Positions 40,914 through 50,900 of a stretch of DNA of 64,000 nucleotides are shown here, piece by piece. Made by a program: the position numbers and the translations under genes. Every line of letters begins with the position of its first letter. Position 1 is the stretch's first letter. The DNA comes from Elgaria multicarinata webbii. Taxonomy: Eukaryota > Chordata > Lepidosauria > Squamata > Anguidae. A model generated the notes under the pieces. The model was not told where the DNA came from. It saw only the letters and a list, made by a program, of their open reading frames with translations, and made no database searches. The stretch spans positions 2,246,001-2,310,000 of the forward strand of contig NC_086179.1 of assembly GCF_023053635.1 (NCBI RefSeq), read 5' to 3'.

Positions 40914-41039
40914 CACTAGACCTTTTACATATTGCTCAGTGGTGGTGTTGTTTTAAACAAAAATACCCACCAAAAAAATTGCCCCGGTTTTGTGGATTCA
41001 GATATATGGCAACCCTGTGCTTGGGGCATGCTGGGGGTT

Positions 41040-41900
41040 GTAGGACGTTTCCCCCCTCCCGTCTCCTTGCTTGGCTGCGTGAATTCGCGCTCTCAGAGCC
41101 GTTGGACCAGGGCGGGCGAGACGTGGCTGCTCCCACGGGCAGCAGCGCTGGGGAAGGGCGAGGGGGCCGCGCAGGAGAAGGCCGTGCAGGATCAGGCCAC
41201 GCAGGGCCTACTCTGAGGTGCAGGGGGGAGGGCGGGAGAGTGAGGACAATGCGGGGGGGAGGGGAAGGAGAAGGGGGGTCTGCTTCTCACCTGGCCGCTG
41301 CCCCTCCCGCAGCAGGCAGAAGTTCAACAGGCGCAGCGCCGCCCATCACCCCAGGAAGAGCTTCGCCTGCTGAGCTTCTGCCTGCGCCTCCCCTCAGACG
41401 CGCGGCAGGGCGAAGCGTCTTCGGGGGAGCCCGAGCTTACCTAGGGACGGAGGCGGCGGCGACCGACCCGGACTCACCGCTCCTCGACTCGCTCCGCACC
41501 GGGTTCCGGCCACATCAGCACCGGAAGTGCCCCCTCTACGCTGCTGGCTCGCTTCCTTGCCGCTCCCGCCTCCTTTTCCTTTCTATGGACCAATGAGAAA
41601 CCGAACAGGGCTGCGACGGACAGCTCCCTCCTCCAACCGCCGCACGCGGCTTGGGCCGTTGCCGTGGTTTCACCGCACGAAACGTCAGCGCGTAGATCCA
41701 CGTCGTCGTCCTCCAATCAACAAGCGGGCCTTCTGCTCCTCACGGAGCCGCACGAAAACATAAGGTCGGGAGCCAATCGAACGAAGCGACGGCTTGAGTT
41801 CGGAACCAATCAGCGGTCGTACAGCCTCCGAGCTGAAAACCAATCAGGAAGGCCGAGCGACGGAGGCGGTGTCTGGAGCCATATCCAGAGCTCAGAAAGG
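41040..41900 (-). promoter_or_regulatory. GOLGB1: CpG-island promoter of GOLGB1 with five CCAAT boxes
   Basis: The stretch is GC-rich and full of CpG, unlike the AT-rich DNA on either side. Five CCAAT pentamers, all in the plus orientation, lie at 41,590, 41,713, 41,773, 41,806 and 41,840, just upstream of the presumed start of the minus-strand gene. Clusters of CCAAT are typical NF-Y sites of TATA-less housekeeping promoters, which suits a ubiquitous Golgi protein. No TATA box is seen. The island sits 1.3 kb or more from the GCAP start codon on the other strand; I see no evidence that it serves both genes. Confidence 0.7.
41441..41560 (-). other. GOLGB1: Probable non-coding exon 1 of GOLGB1
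   Basis: On the minus strand a strong donor (CCTAG followed by GTAAGC) ends at 41,441 inside a CpG-rich stretch, upstream of the coding start at 36,394. Human GOLGB1 also starts with a non-coding exon. The transcription start is not visible; the upper limit given is a guess. Intron 1 would be about 5 kb. Confidence 0.6.
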
Positions 41901-42006
41901 GTCTGGGAGGAAGCTCCGCCCCCTTGGTTTTGCATATGGTAATTTGTGTTAATACATCAGGGCCTACATTTTGGATATTATATTTTCAATGAAAGATATA
42001 TAGGTG

Positions 42007-42063
<57 letters not shown>
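42007..42063 (+). repeat. (ATT)n microsatellite
   Basis: About 18 ATT units between the GOLGB1 CpG island and the GCAP-like gene. Confidence 0.97.
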
Positions 42064-42064
<1 letters not shown>

Positions 42065-42175
42065 GCTCTTCATGGTTTTAATTTTTGTGAACTGCCCAGA
42101 CAGCTTTGGCTATTGGGCAGTATAAAAATGTAATAAATAAATAAATTAAATAAATAAATGTAATAAATGAAATAA
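42064..42175 (+). repeat. L2-like LINE tail
   Basis: GTGAACTGCCCAGACAGCTT, GGCTATTGGGCAGTATAAAA, then AATAAATAAATAAA. Confidence 0.88.
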
Positions 42176-42183
42176 ATAAAAAT

Positions 42184-42378
42184 TGAAGTCTCCTCTAGCT
42201 TTTGAGAACTAGTGGAGAAATGTCTTTTTTCCCCTGTTTGTTTGCTTAAACTGTTCTTCGCTAATTATTTATTTGCAGCTGCTTAAGTATTTTAGGCTGC
42301 AATCTTATGCATACTTACCTGGGCATAAGCCCTATTTGACTTAATAGGATTTGTTTCAGAGCAGACACACATAGGATT
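42184..42378 (+). repeat. 195-bp direct duplicate, right copy
   Basis: Same start (TGAAGTCTCCTCTAGCTTTT) and end (ACACACATAGGATT) as the copy 2.3 kb to the left, on the other side of the GOLGB1 promoter. Confidence 0.85.
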
Positions 42379-42546
42379 ATTATTAAGTTAATAAAGTTGG
42401 TATTCAAATAAATTTTGCAAACAAATCTCAGATGTAACCAACTACTTTTCTTGTGAGGGGATGTAAGAAAATACTATCAATAATTAAACAATTTATTAAA
42501 AAATTGATAAATCAATCAATAAAAACAATGTTTTTATTGTTTTAAT

Positions 42547-42692
42547 GTCCCACACTAGAGGCCTTCAAGAGGCAGCTGGACAGCCATGTGTCAGGTATGC
42601 TTTAGGGAGGATTCCTGCATCTAGCAGGGGGTTGGACTCGATGGCCTTAGTGGCCCCTTCCAACTCTGCTATTCTATGATTCTGTGATTCTT
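42547..42692 (+). repeat. CR1 LINE 3' fragment
   Basis: CCCACACTAGAGGCCTTCAA to CTATTCTATGATTCTGTG. Confidence 0.92.
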
Positions 42693-42954
42693 TGTAAATG
42701 GCTGGATCTGGGTCTGTTTGTTTGTCTTCTCTTCTGGCTAAAAGTTCCAGAAATTATCAAGAGGCAGAGTTTGGGCACAGATCTGGAAAATGGTTTGCCT
42801 CCCGCAACAGATGTCCTGGGAATACTTCTTGCGTGTGAAATCAAACCACGCTACGGGGGAAAGAGGGGGCAGCTTCTGGTCATATTTGAGTGCTGCCAAT
42901 ATATCTGATTAACCTGCTCAACCCTTTCCGATTTACTTCCTCAAATAGCAGTGC

Positions 42955-43040
42955 CTTCCTGGATTATCTCCTCACCCTGTTTTCATCCCCTGTTCATATC
43001 ATTGACGGTTTAAGGCTTCTAGCTCAGATCAGATTAAAAG
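42955..43040 (+). promoter_or_regulatory. Possible CRX/OTX-type sites upstream of the GCAP-like gene
   Basis: GGATTA at 42,961-42,966 (reverse of TAATCC) and GATTA at 43,032-43,036 lie 160-240 bp before the start codon. Such cores are bound by CRX/OTX in photoreceptor genes. The motifs are short and common, so this is only suggestive. Confidence 0.25.
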
Positions 43041-43197
43041 GCTGTAATTGGCTCAGGATGGTCTCCTGCCTCTAGGCCTGGTTTACATGGTTCTCATGCT
43101 TAGTGGATGGAGAAGGAAGCCAGAAGCCAGTCCTGTAGCAAACATCGGCAGAAGAAGGCGGACGCTGAGGGCTCCCTGCATCCCACCGCCACACAAA

Positions 43198-43398
43198 ATG
43201 GGAAACAACAGCAGCAGCAGCACCCTGGATGACCTGCAAACAGTGGAGATCCACCATTGGTACAAGAAATTCATGACCGAGTGTCCATCCGGGCAACTGA
43301 CAGAACACGAGTTCAAACAATTTTTTGGACTCCGCGGGTTGGATCCAGAAGCCAATCAGTACATCCAGCAGATGTTCCACACTTTTGACATGAACAAG
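43198..43398 (+). CDS. GCAP-like exon 1 (residues 1-67)
   Basis: It starts [12 protein letters not shown], with [19 protein letters not shown], and ends at FDMNK/GTAGGC in phase 0, the usual GCAP boundary inside EF2. The context ACAAAATGG is a fair Kozak match. An upstream in-frame ATG at 43,048 belongs to the same open frame but would remove the myristoylation glycine, so it was rejected. Confidence 0.95.
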
Positions 43399-46300
43399 GT
43401 AGGCCAAAGTTCTCCTCAAACGAACAGATTGCCCGAAATCAATTAACTGGCTAAAGTGAGTCTAGGCATGGGCCACAAAAGGAAAACCCGTTCTGCAGGC
43501 TTTTGGAATGGTTCTGCTTGAATGGTGGAAAGATGTCTTGGGTGGTGCCTTTGGACATGACATCACCCATGACTTCACCAGGCACTCTCTAGAGCACTTT
43601 TGCAACTGGTCTTAAAATGATGGCGAATTTGGGTTGGGTGTGCCTGGAATAAAGTGAAGGATGGGACACATAGCTACGAATAATTGTGCATCTGCAATTA
43701 TGTAAGTAGGTAAACTCACCTGCCGCATGTAGACTAATCCATTGTTTGTCTTTCTGCATGCCTGTCTCATGCAAGTTGCAAATTCAAGCTCACACCAAGG
43801 CTTGTATCCAATGGGTTATAGCCAACATTAATTTACGTCCCATTCATTTCATTGGGTCTTACTTAATAGGACTAACACTGGATACAACTCAGTCTGTGAA
43901 AAACCTGTTGTGATTGCCCCCCAAATAGCAGTCAATTCCTGAGCATGAGCAAAACCTATTTTGATCTGTTATTTTTTTATTTTAAACATTTTAAAATCTC
44001 ACAAAAGGGTGTAACCTGGGTTGTTGTCACCCCAAATCCCATCCCTGCAACAGTCTGAGGACTAGAGGTGGTAAGAATCTTGATGTCCGCAGCTTTCTTG
44101 TGATCCTAAAAGAAATACGATCAGTCTGACAGAAGTGCTCCCAGAGCTGTTCTTGGGAAGAAGTTAAATTAACATGTGAACAGAATGTTGGACTAGGTGG
44201 ACCCTCGGTCTGATCCAGCCTCAGGGCTTCTTATGAAAAATAGTGCCTGATCTGCCGTTCATCAAAACACCAAAAATGAATCCAAAAGACACATTTCCGA
44301 CTTTTTAAGAATGGGAGAGAGAGCCTTTTGTGGCCCAATCCTATCCATGTTTACTGGGGAGTAAGCCCTATCATGTTCATTGGGGCTTACTCCAAGGTAA
44401 GTCTGCATTGGATTGCAAAACAAGGGACAAGACTGCCCCGCGGATGATACTCCAAATGACCCTTCAGCCCACATTCTCAATACAACACCAAATAGGTTGT
44501 ACGAATTGATCTAGAGCTGCTTCGCCTGCCTGGAGCAGTTCCTGATGAATACTTGGACCTTTGTCACTCATGGTTACTCTCCTGAATGCCTTCCTTCCCA
44601 CCTAGACTTGATGGTTAAATGGAGCCCAGTGGTACGTGATGCTGCAGCACTGTTGAAGCTGAATGAGTGTGACCTGATGAGGGCAACGAGGATGATCAGG
44701 GGTCTGGAAACAAAGCCCCATGAAGAGAGACTGAAAGAACTGAGCATGTTTAGCCTGGAGAAGAGAAGATGGAGGGGAGACATGATAGCACTCTTCAAAT
44801 ACTTAAAAGGTTGTCAGAGAGAGAAGGGCCAGGATCTCTTCTCGATCCTCCCAGAGCGCAGGACACGGAATAACGGGCTCAAGTTAAAGGAAGCCAGATT
44901 CCGGCTGGACATCAGGAAAAACTTCCTGATTGTTAGAGCAGTACGACAATGGAACCAGTTACCTAGGGAGGTTGTGGGCTCTCCCACACCAGAGGCCTTC
45001 AAGAGGCAGCTGGACAACCCTCGGTCAGGGATGCTTTAGGGTGGATTCCTGCATTGAGCAGGGGGTTGGACTCGATGGCCTTGGAGGCCCCTTCCAACTC
45101 TGCTATTCTATGATTCTATGATCATCACATCAATGAGAGACCACTCGAAGACTTGTGTATTGCAAGCCTAAGATGGGATTTTTAACACATCCCTGTGGCC
45201 CCCACTGGTCTGCTGGAAACGTACAAAGCAAGAGTGGAGACTCAGGATCTCTTAACGCTACTAACTGACCTGTGTGAAACGATCCTCAGTCTGCACTCTT
45301 GCTTAAGAATGTGAGCAGGGTCTTTTTAGATCAGACCAAGGATGTCCATCACTGGGAAACCTGGTTCTCTTTTGGCGTGATGGAATTCCACCACGTAGAC
45401 GACTCACTTCTCCAAGCAATGGCTGTTCTCTGAATTCTGGGGGATGTTTGGCGCATTTTGAGCAGGAAAGTTCTGAGCAATTTGAGCAAATTTGACCATA
45501 ATTTTCACAGATTGCTCAGAAATTTGGGCTAATTGCAGTTCCTTCACCCCAAAATGCACAAAAGTCCCAGAAAATCTGCGAGCAGCCCAAATCACTGGAG
45601 ATTGAGTCAGGCACTGCAAATGAAGCCCAGCAGGCCAAAACTAAGAAAACGCATCGAACTACACCCCCCAAATGGACTTCTCTTGCATCCCTAGAGCAGA
45701 ACAAGTTCCACTTAGTCCATCTTTCTTTCCAGGAATCCAACAACCCCACTAGGTCCTCCACCAGTGACCTCAACAGACCTTCTGCCCACCACAGTTATAA
45801 CAAATGTCAGCAAAACTCTGTGAAGCCCACCCCAAAGCCCTCTCAGTATCCTGAACCCACAACAACCCTGCACCCCAACTGCACCAAATTTGTGTCCTCC
45901 TCCAAACTCATGCACAGCTGTCCTCAGACTCTGCTGGGTCGTTCTTGGCCTATGTGATGCTACTGCCTGAGAAACCCAACCAGGGGCAGCAAAGGACCAT
46001 CAGCAGAGCGAGAAAAGGGCCAACACTTGAAACTTAAGTACTTTTGGAAATCTGATGTCTGTCTGGCAGGGTTCGAATGATTACCAGCAAGCCCCTGATA
46101 TAGGGTGACCATATGAAAAGGAGGACAGGGCTCCTGTATCTTTCACAGTTGTATTGAAAAGGAAATCTCAGCAGGTATCATTTGTATATATGGGGAACCT
46201 GGTGAAATTCCCTCCATCACAACAGTTAAAGGTGCAGGTGCCCTGCCCTCTGTTAAATCTGGTCACTTTAGTATAGCTCCTGCACCTTTAACTGTTGTGA

Positions 46301-47950
46301 TGAAGAAGGAATTTCACCAGGTTCTCCATATATACAAATGACACCTGCTGAAATTCCCTTTTCTATGCAACTGTTAAAGATACAGGAGCCCTGTCCTCCT
46401 TTCCATATGGTCACCCTACCTGATATGCAAGTCTAATTTATGTTGTGCCTGGCACTGAAATCCGATGCCTAAAAGTGATGCTTGACCTCTTCCAATACCC
46501 ACCCATCCTTAAATGGTGCATGGCAACATAGTCTTTTGCCCTGAGAAGGGGGCTATGTCCAGAACATCACTGCAACGCTATGTTTGCGTCTTAACACGTC
46601 CCTTTTTTCCGCTCTAGGACAAAGGTGTCCCCTCCACCTCCCTGTGCTTGACAGAGCAGCCTGCCCATTAAACAGCCAAGGAAGAGAGAAAAGAGCCTGT
46701 AGGTTGTGGGCTGCAGCCAGGCAGCCAGCACTGGCGTAAGGAGCCAACGTTACATAATCAACCCATGTTGCCAAGAATGATCCGTGGGGCACTGGAAAGC
46801 CAGCTTCCTCTGGCAGCTTAAAGCAGCCGGCTCAAGGGTTACAGGCCAAGAAAGCACTTTAATTTCTGGAGCTCTCTCAGGCAAACAACCGGTCCTAGCT
46901 GGGGCAGCCCTGCCTCCGAGGTAAAGCTCCAAGAGGCCAATCCCATGAAGAAGGGCCAAGGGAACTGGATGTCTTCAACCTAGAAACAAAAGAAGATTAA
47001 TAAATAGCTTGGTGATGGCGGTGGTGGTGGTGGTGAGCGTCCAGGCGATCTGCAGGCATTTAACTTGATCCCAGGCGGTTTGATGAGGATGGTTTAAAAG
47101 GCGATGCTGATCTCCAGAGCCCCCAGTGGAAACCAAAGGTCTCATGAGGGAGCCAAGAATCATAGAACCATAGAATAGCAGAGTTGGAAGGGGCCTACAA
47201 GGTCATGGAGTCCAACCCCTTGCTCAAGGCAGGAATCCACCCTAAAGCATACCTGACAGATGCTTGTCCAGCTGCCTCTTGAAGGCCTCTAGTGTGGGAG
47301 AGGCCACAACCTCACCAGGCAACTGATTCCATTGTCGTACTGCTCTAACAGTCAGGAAGTTTTTCCTGATGTCCAGCTGGAATCTGACTTCCTTTAACTT
47401 GAGCCCATTATTCCGTGTCCTTCACTCTGGGAGGATCGAGTAGAGCTCCTAGCCCTCCTCTGGGAGACAACCTTTTAAGTATTTGAAGAGTGCTATCTGA
47501 TCATGTCTCCCCTCCATCTTCTCTTCTTCAGGCTAAACATGCCCAGTTCTTTCAGTCTCTCTTTCATAGGGCTTTGAAGGCGCAATGCTTCCCCCCAGAC
47601 CCAGACCCATGCTCACCAGCCACGGGTGCTTGGCCTTTTCTATGTCTTAGCAAGGGGACGTGGCAACTTGCAACCCTCAGGTCTCCTGAGTACTTATTTA
47701 ATTAATTTCTATACTGCCAATAGGTGAAGCTCTTTGGGCGGTTCACATAAATTAAAATCGCAAGGTACAGCATAAGATATGGAAGCTTAAAACCACAATA
47801 TTGCTTTTACTGCTTTTAAAATATATATTGTTTTAACTTGGATCATGGTTTAATTTGTTTTTAACTGTGCATATTTATTGTTTTATACTGTATGTTTTTA
47901 TCTGTACGCCACTCTGAGATCTTAATGATATAGGGCAGGATATAAATGTT

Positions 47951-47986
<36 letters not shown>

Positions 47987-50900
47987 AAAAGTACAACCAG
48001 GACAAAACCAAGCAGCAATACAGAGATTTAAAATCCAGATTTAAAACAGCAGAGCTAAAAGACTGGGATGCTAAAAGACTGGGAAAATAAAAAAGGCTTT
48101 CACTTGGCCTTGAAAGGAGTACAAGTAGGTGCGAACCTCTTTAGGGAGCTCATTCCACAGCCGGGGTGCCACAGCAGGAAAGGCCCTCTTCCTGATAGCC
48201 TCCTGCCTCACTTCCTTTGACGGGAAGAGGACCCCTGAAGCTGATCTTGGGGTTTGGGCAGGTACATATGGGAGGGGGCGATCCTGTAAATAGTCTGGCC
48301 CCAAGCAAGGTTATTTACAGGATCGTCTGTAAAATTTAGTGAATACCAGCCCTTTGAATCGGGCCATGTGAGCAGGAGCCCACCATGTGGTGGGAAAAAA
48401 CAGGACCAGGTGGACCTTTCTGGAACAGGGATGTTTTCAGCTGGAGCTTGAGGGACCTTTGCTGCTTGAGGGACATGGCGTGGGCGCCGCAATGCTCTTC
48501 CGTGTAAAGGAGCAGGACCTCCCCCACCCCCGGTCCTAGGCCATGGGGAGAAGAGTCTGGGAGGAGACGTTCCTCAAGGTATGCCAGGCTAGGGTGACCA
48601 TATGAAAAGGACAGGGCTCCTGTATCTTTCACAGTTGTATTGAAAAGGAAATCTCAGCAGGTATCATTTGTATATATGGAGAACCTGGTGAAATTCCCTC
48701 TTCATCACAACAGTTAAAGCTGCAGGTGCCCTGCCCTCTTTTAAATCTGGTCACTCTAGTATAGCTCCTGCACCTTTAACTGTTGGGATGAAGAAGGAAT
48801 TTCACCAGGTTCTCCATATATACAAATGACACCTGCTGAAATTCCCTTTTCTATGCAACTGTTAAAGATACAGGAGCCCTGTCCTCCTTTTCATAGGGTC
48901 ACCCTATGCCAGGCCCCGGCCCATCAGAGCTCCTGCGGCAGGGGCCAGCCCCACGCAGCTCCTTCCGCTCTGCCTTCAGGGCTCCTTCTTCTCCCTCCCT
49001 CCCTCCCTCTCAGGACGGCTACATCGACTTCATGGAGTACGTGGCCGCGCTCAGCCTGGTCCTGCGGGGAAAGATGGAGCAGAAGTTGCGCTGGTACTTC
49101 AAGCTTTACGATGTGGACGGGAACGGCTGCATTGACCGTCACGAGCTGCTCAGTATCATTCAGGTAAAAGAAAACGGCTGGGGGGTGGGGGTTATGGGGC
49201 GGCCGTGGGGCTAATTTCTGGAAAGGGGGCAGCCGTGCTTTCGAGCCTGCCTGCCTGCCAATCAGTTGCCTGCGAGTCCCAGGTGGGCAGAGTGGCAAAG
49301 AGAATGCACTCTGCACACCCTCAGAGGCACACTCGTCTTCTTTCACCTGCTCCGAGGCTGCAAAGGTTTGGCCCGTCCCAAACATCTCAGGGAGGGGCTG
49401 CCGCCGCCTTGGGACTTCCCAGAAGCATCTGCTGGAGGAAGGTGCCGGCTGGACTAGGTGGATGCATCTTGGTCTGGTCTGGTCCGGCAGGGATCTCCGT
49501 ATGTGATTAAGTCCCAGAGGGATCCGGAGACTTCAAAGCTGAGAGAGCCCAGCAGGCAGGCAAGACCGACCCAGGCTCAGGCAGCCAGAAGCAGGAACGG
49601 TGTAGCGGGAGGTGTCGTGTCGCTCTTCCCTCGACCGGCTGCCTCTGCTTCGAAGGATGCCAGGCCGGCCGCCTCTTCCCCAGGGCAAAGGCTGTGGGCT
49701 CTTCCCAATCTGTGCGGAGGCATCCCAGCTTCCTGCATTCTGCCCAAGGCTCCTTTGCCTTATTTATTTATTATTTATTTATTACACTTATATACCGCCC
49801 CCATAGCCAGGGCTCTCTGGGCGGTTTACAGAAATTCTAAAATTAAGATAAAAACGAGTATACAAAATTTAAAATTCTAAAACACCGAACATACACACAT
49901 AAAGCATTAAAAACTGTTAAAAAATAAACATGTGGGTGATTAAGATGTGCCGCCATATGCCTGGGCAAAGAGGAAAGTCTTAACCTGGCGCCGGAAAGAT
50001 AGCAGCGTTGGCGCCAGGCGAGCCTCGTCAGGGAGATTGTTCCATAGTCTGGGGGCCACGACCGAAAAGGCCCTGTCCCTCGTTGCCACATTCCGAGCCT
50101 CTCTCGGAGTGGGCACCCGGAGGAGGACCTTAACAGATGCTCAGCAGCAAGCCAAAATTCAACAGGGTAACACTTTCCCTGGCATTGCATTTCCATGCTG
50201 GGGAGACACTGCACCTGTTACATAGTGGCTGCAAACGTAAGAAGATCCCTGGTGCTGGATCAGACTGAGGGCCCATCTGGTCTGGCATTCTGTTCCCACG
50301 GTGGCCGACCAGCAGTCCCAATGAGAAGCCCACAAGTGGGACACGAGCGCCGTTAGCATTTCCCCACCCATACGCCCCAGCAACTGGCCCACGGAGGCCT
50401 CTGACAGTGCAGCAACAGCCATCATGACTGGGGCCCCTGAAAGCCTCATCCTGCGTGTTCAGGGTGCCTGTCAGAAAAGGGGTGGCAGGGCAAAACCCTG
50501 CAGCTGCTATGCGCGAACAGCTACAAATTGGCAGGCAAGGGGGCGGCAGGGGGTGCTAAGAGGCAAAGCGGCGGCAGGGGGGCGCTCAAGGTGGTCTTTT
50601 CTGAGAAGCGCCTCTCCAGAAGGTCTTAAAACCCAGGGACATTTTTGTGGGAGAAGATAGTTTGGTCCCAAGCCATATATACAGGGGAAGAATCCACACT
50701 TGTATTAATACCGTTTAAGAAGAGTCTTTTTAACGGTGAATTGAAATGTTTCAAAAGCGCCAAAACGCTAATGAAGAGCCAAACCCTGCTTGGTGTGCCC
50801 TGCCACGCCGGCTGCAAAACAGATTACTAAACATGGTGATTTAAGACTCAAGTTAAGTGACTTTAAACCAGACATTGGGAAACTGGTATCACTTCATCAA

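Larger units (their letters stand above)
39683..41017. mobile_element. hAT-like outer element hosting nested insertions
   Basis: Ends TAGGGTTGCCATACG and ATATGGCAACCCTG (inverted, last base differs), flanked by TGCTTGGA (39,675-39,682) and TGCTTGGG (41,018-41,025). It contains the hAT-like copy at 40,097-40,913 and a small palindrome at 39,968-40,056. Confidence 0.7.

Noticed and set aside
40892-41596. 234-codon open frame through the CpG island
   Set aside because: It is a GC-rich frame over the GOLGB1 first exon and promoter with Pro/Ala/Arg-rich content; expected by chance in a CpG island.
43048-43197. Upstream ATG extending the GCAP frame by 50 codons
   Set aside because: It would bury the MGNNSSSS myristoylation start, which is a hallmark of the family; the extension resembles no GCAP.
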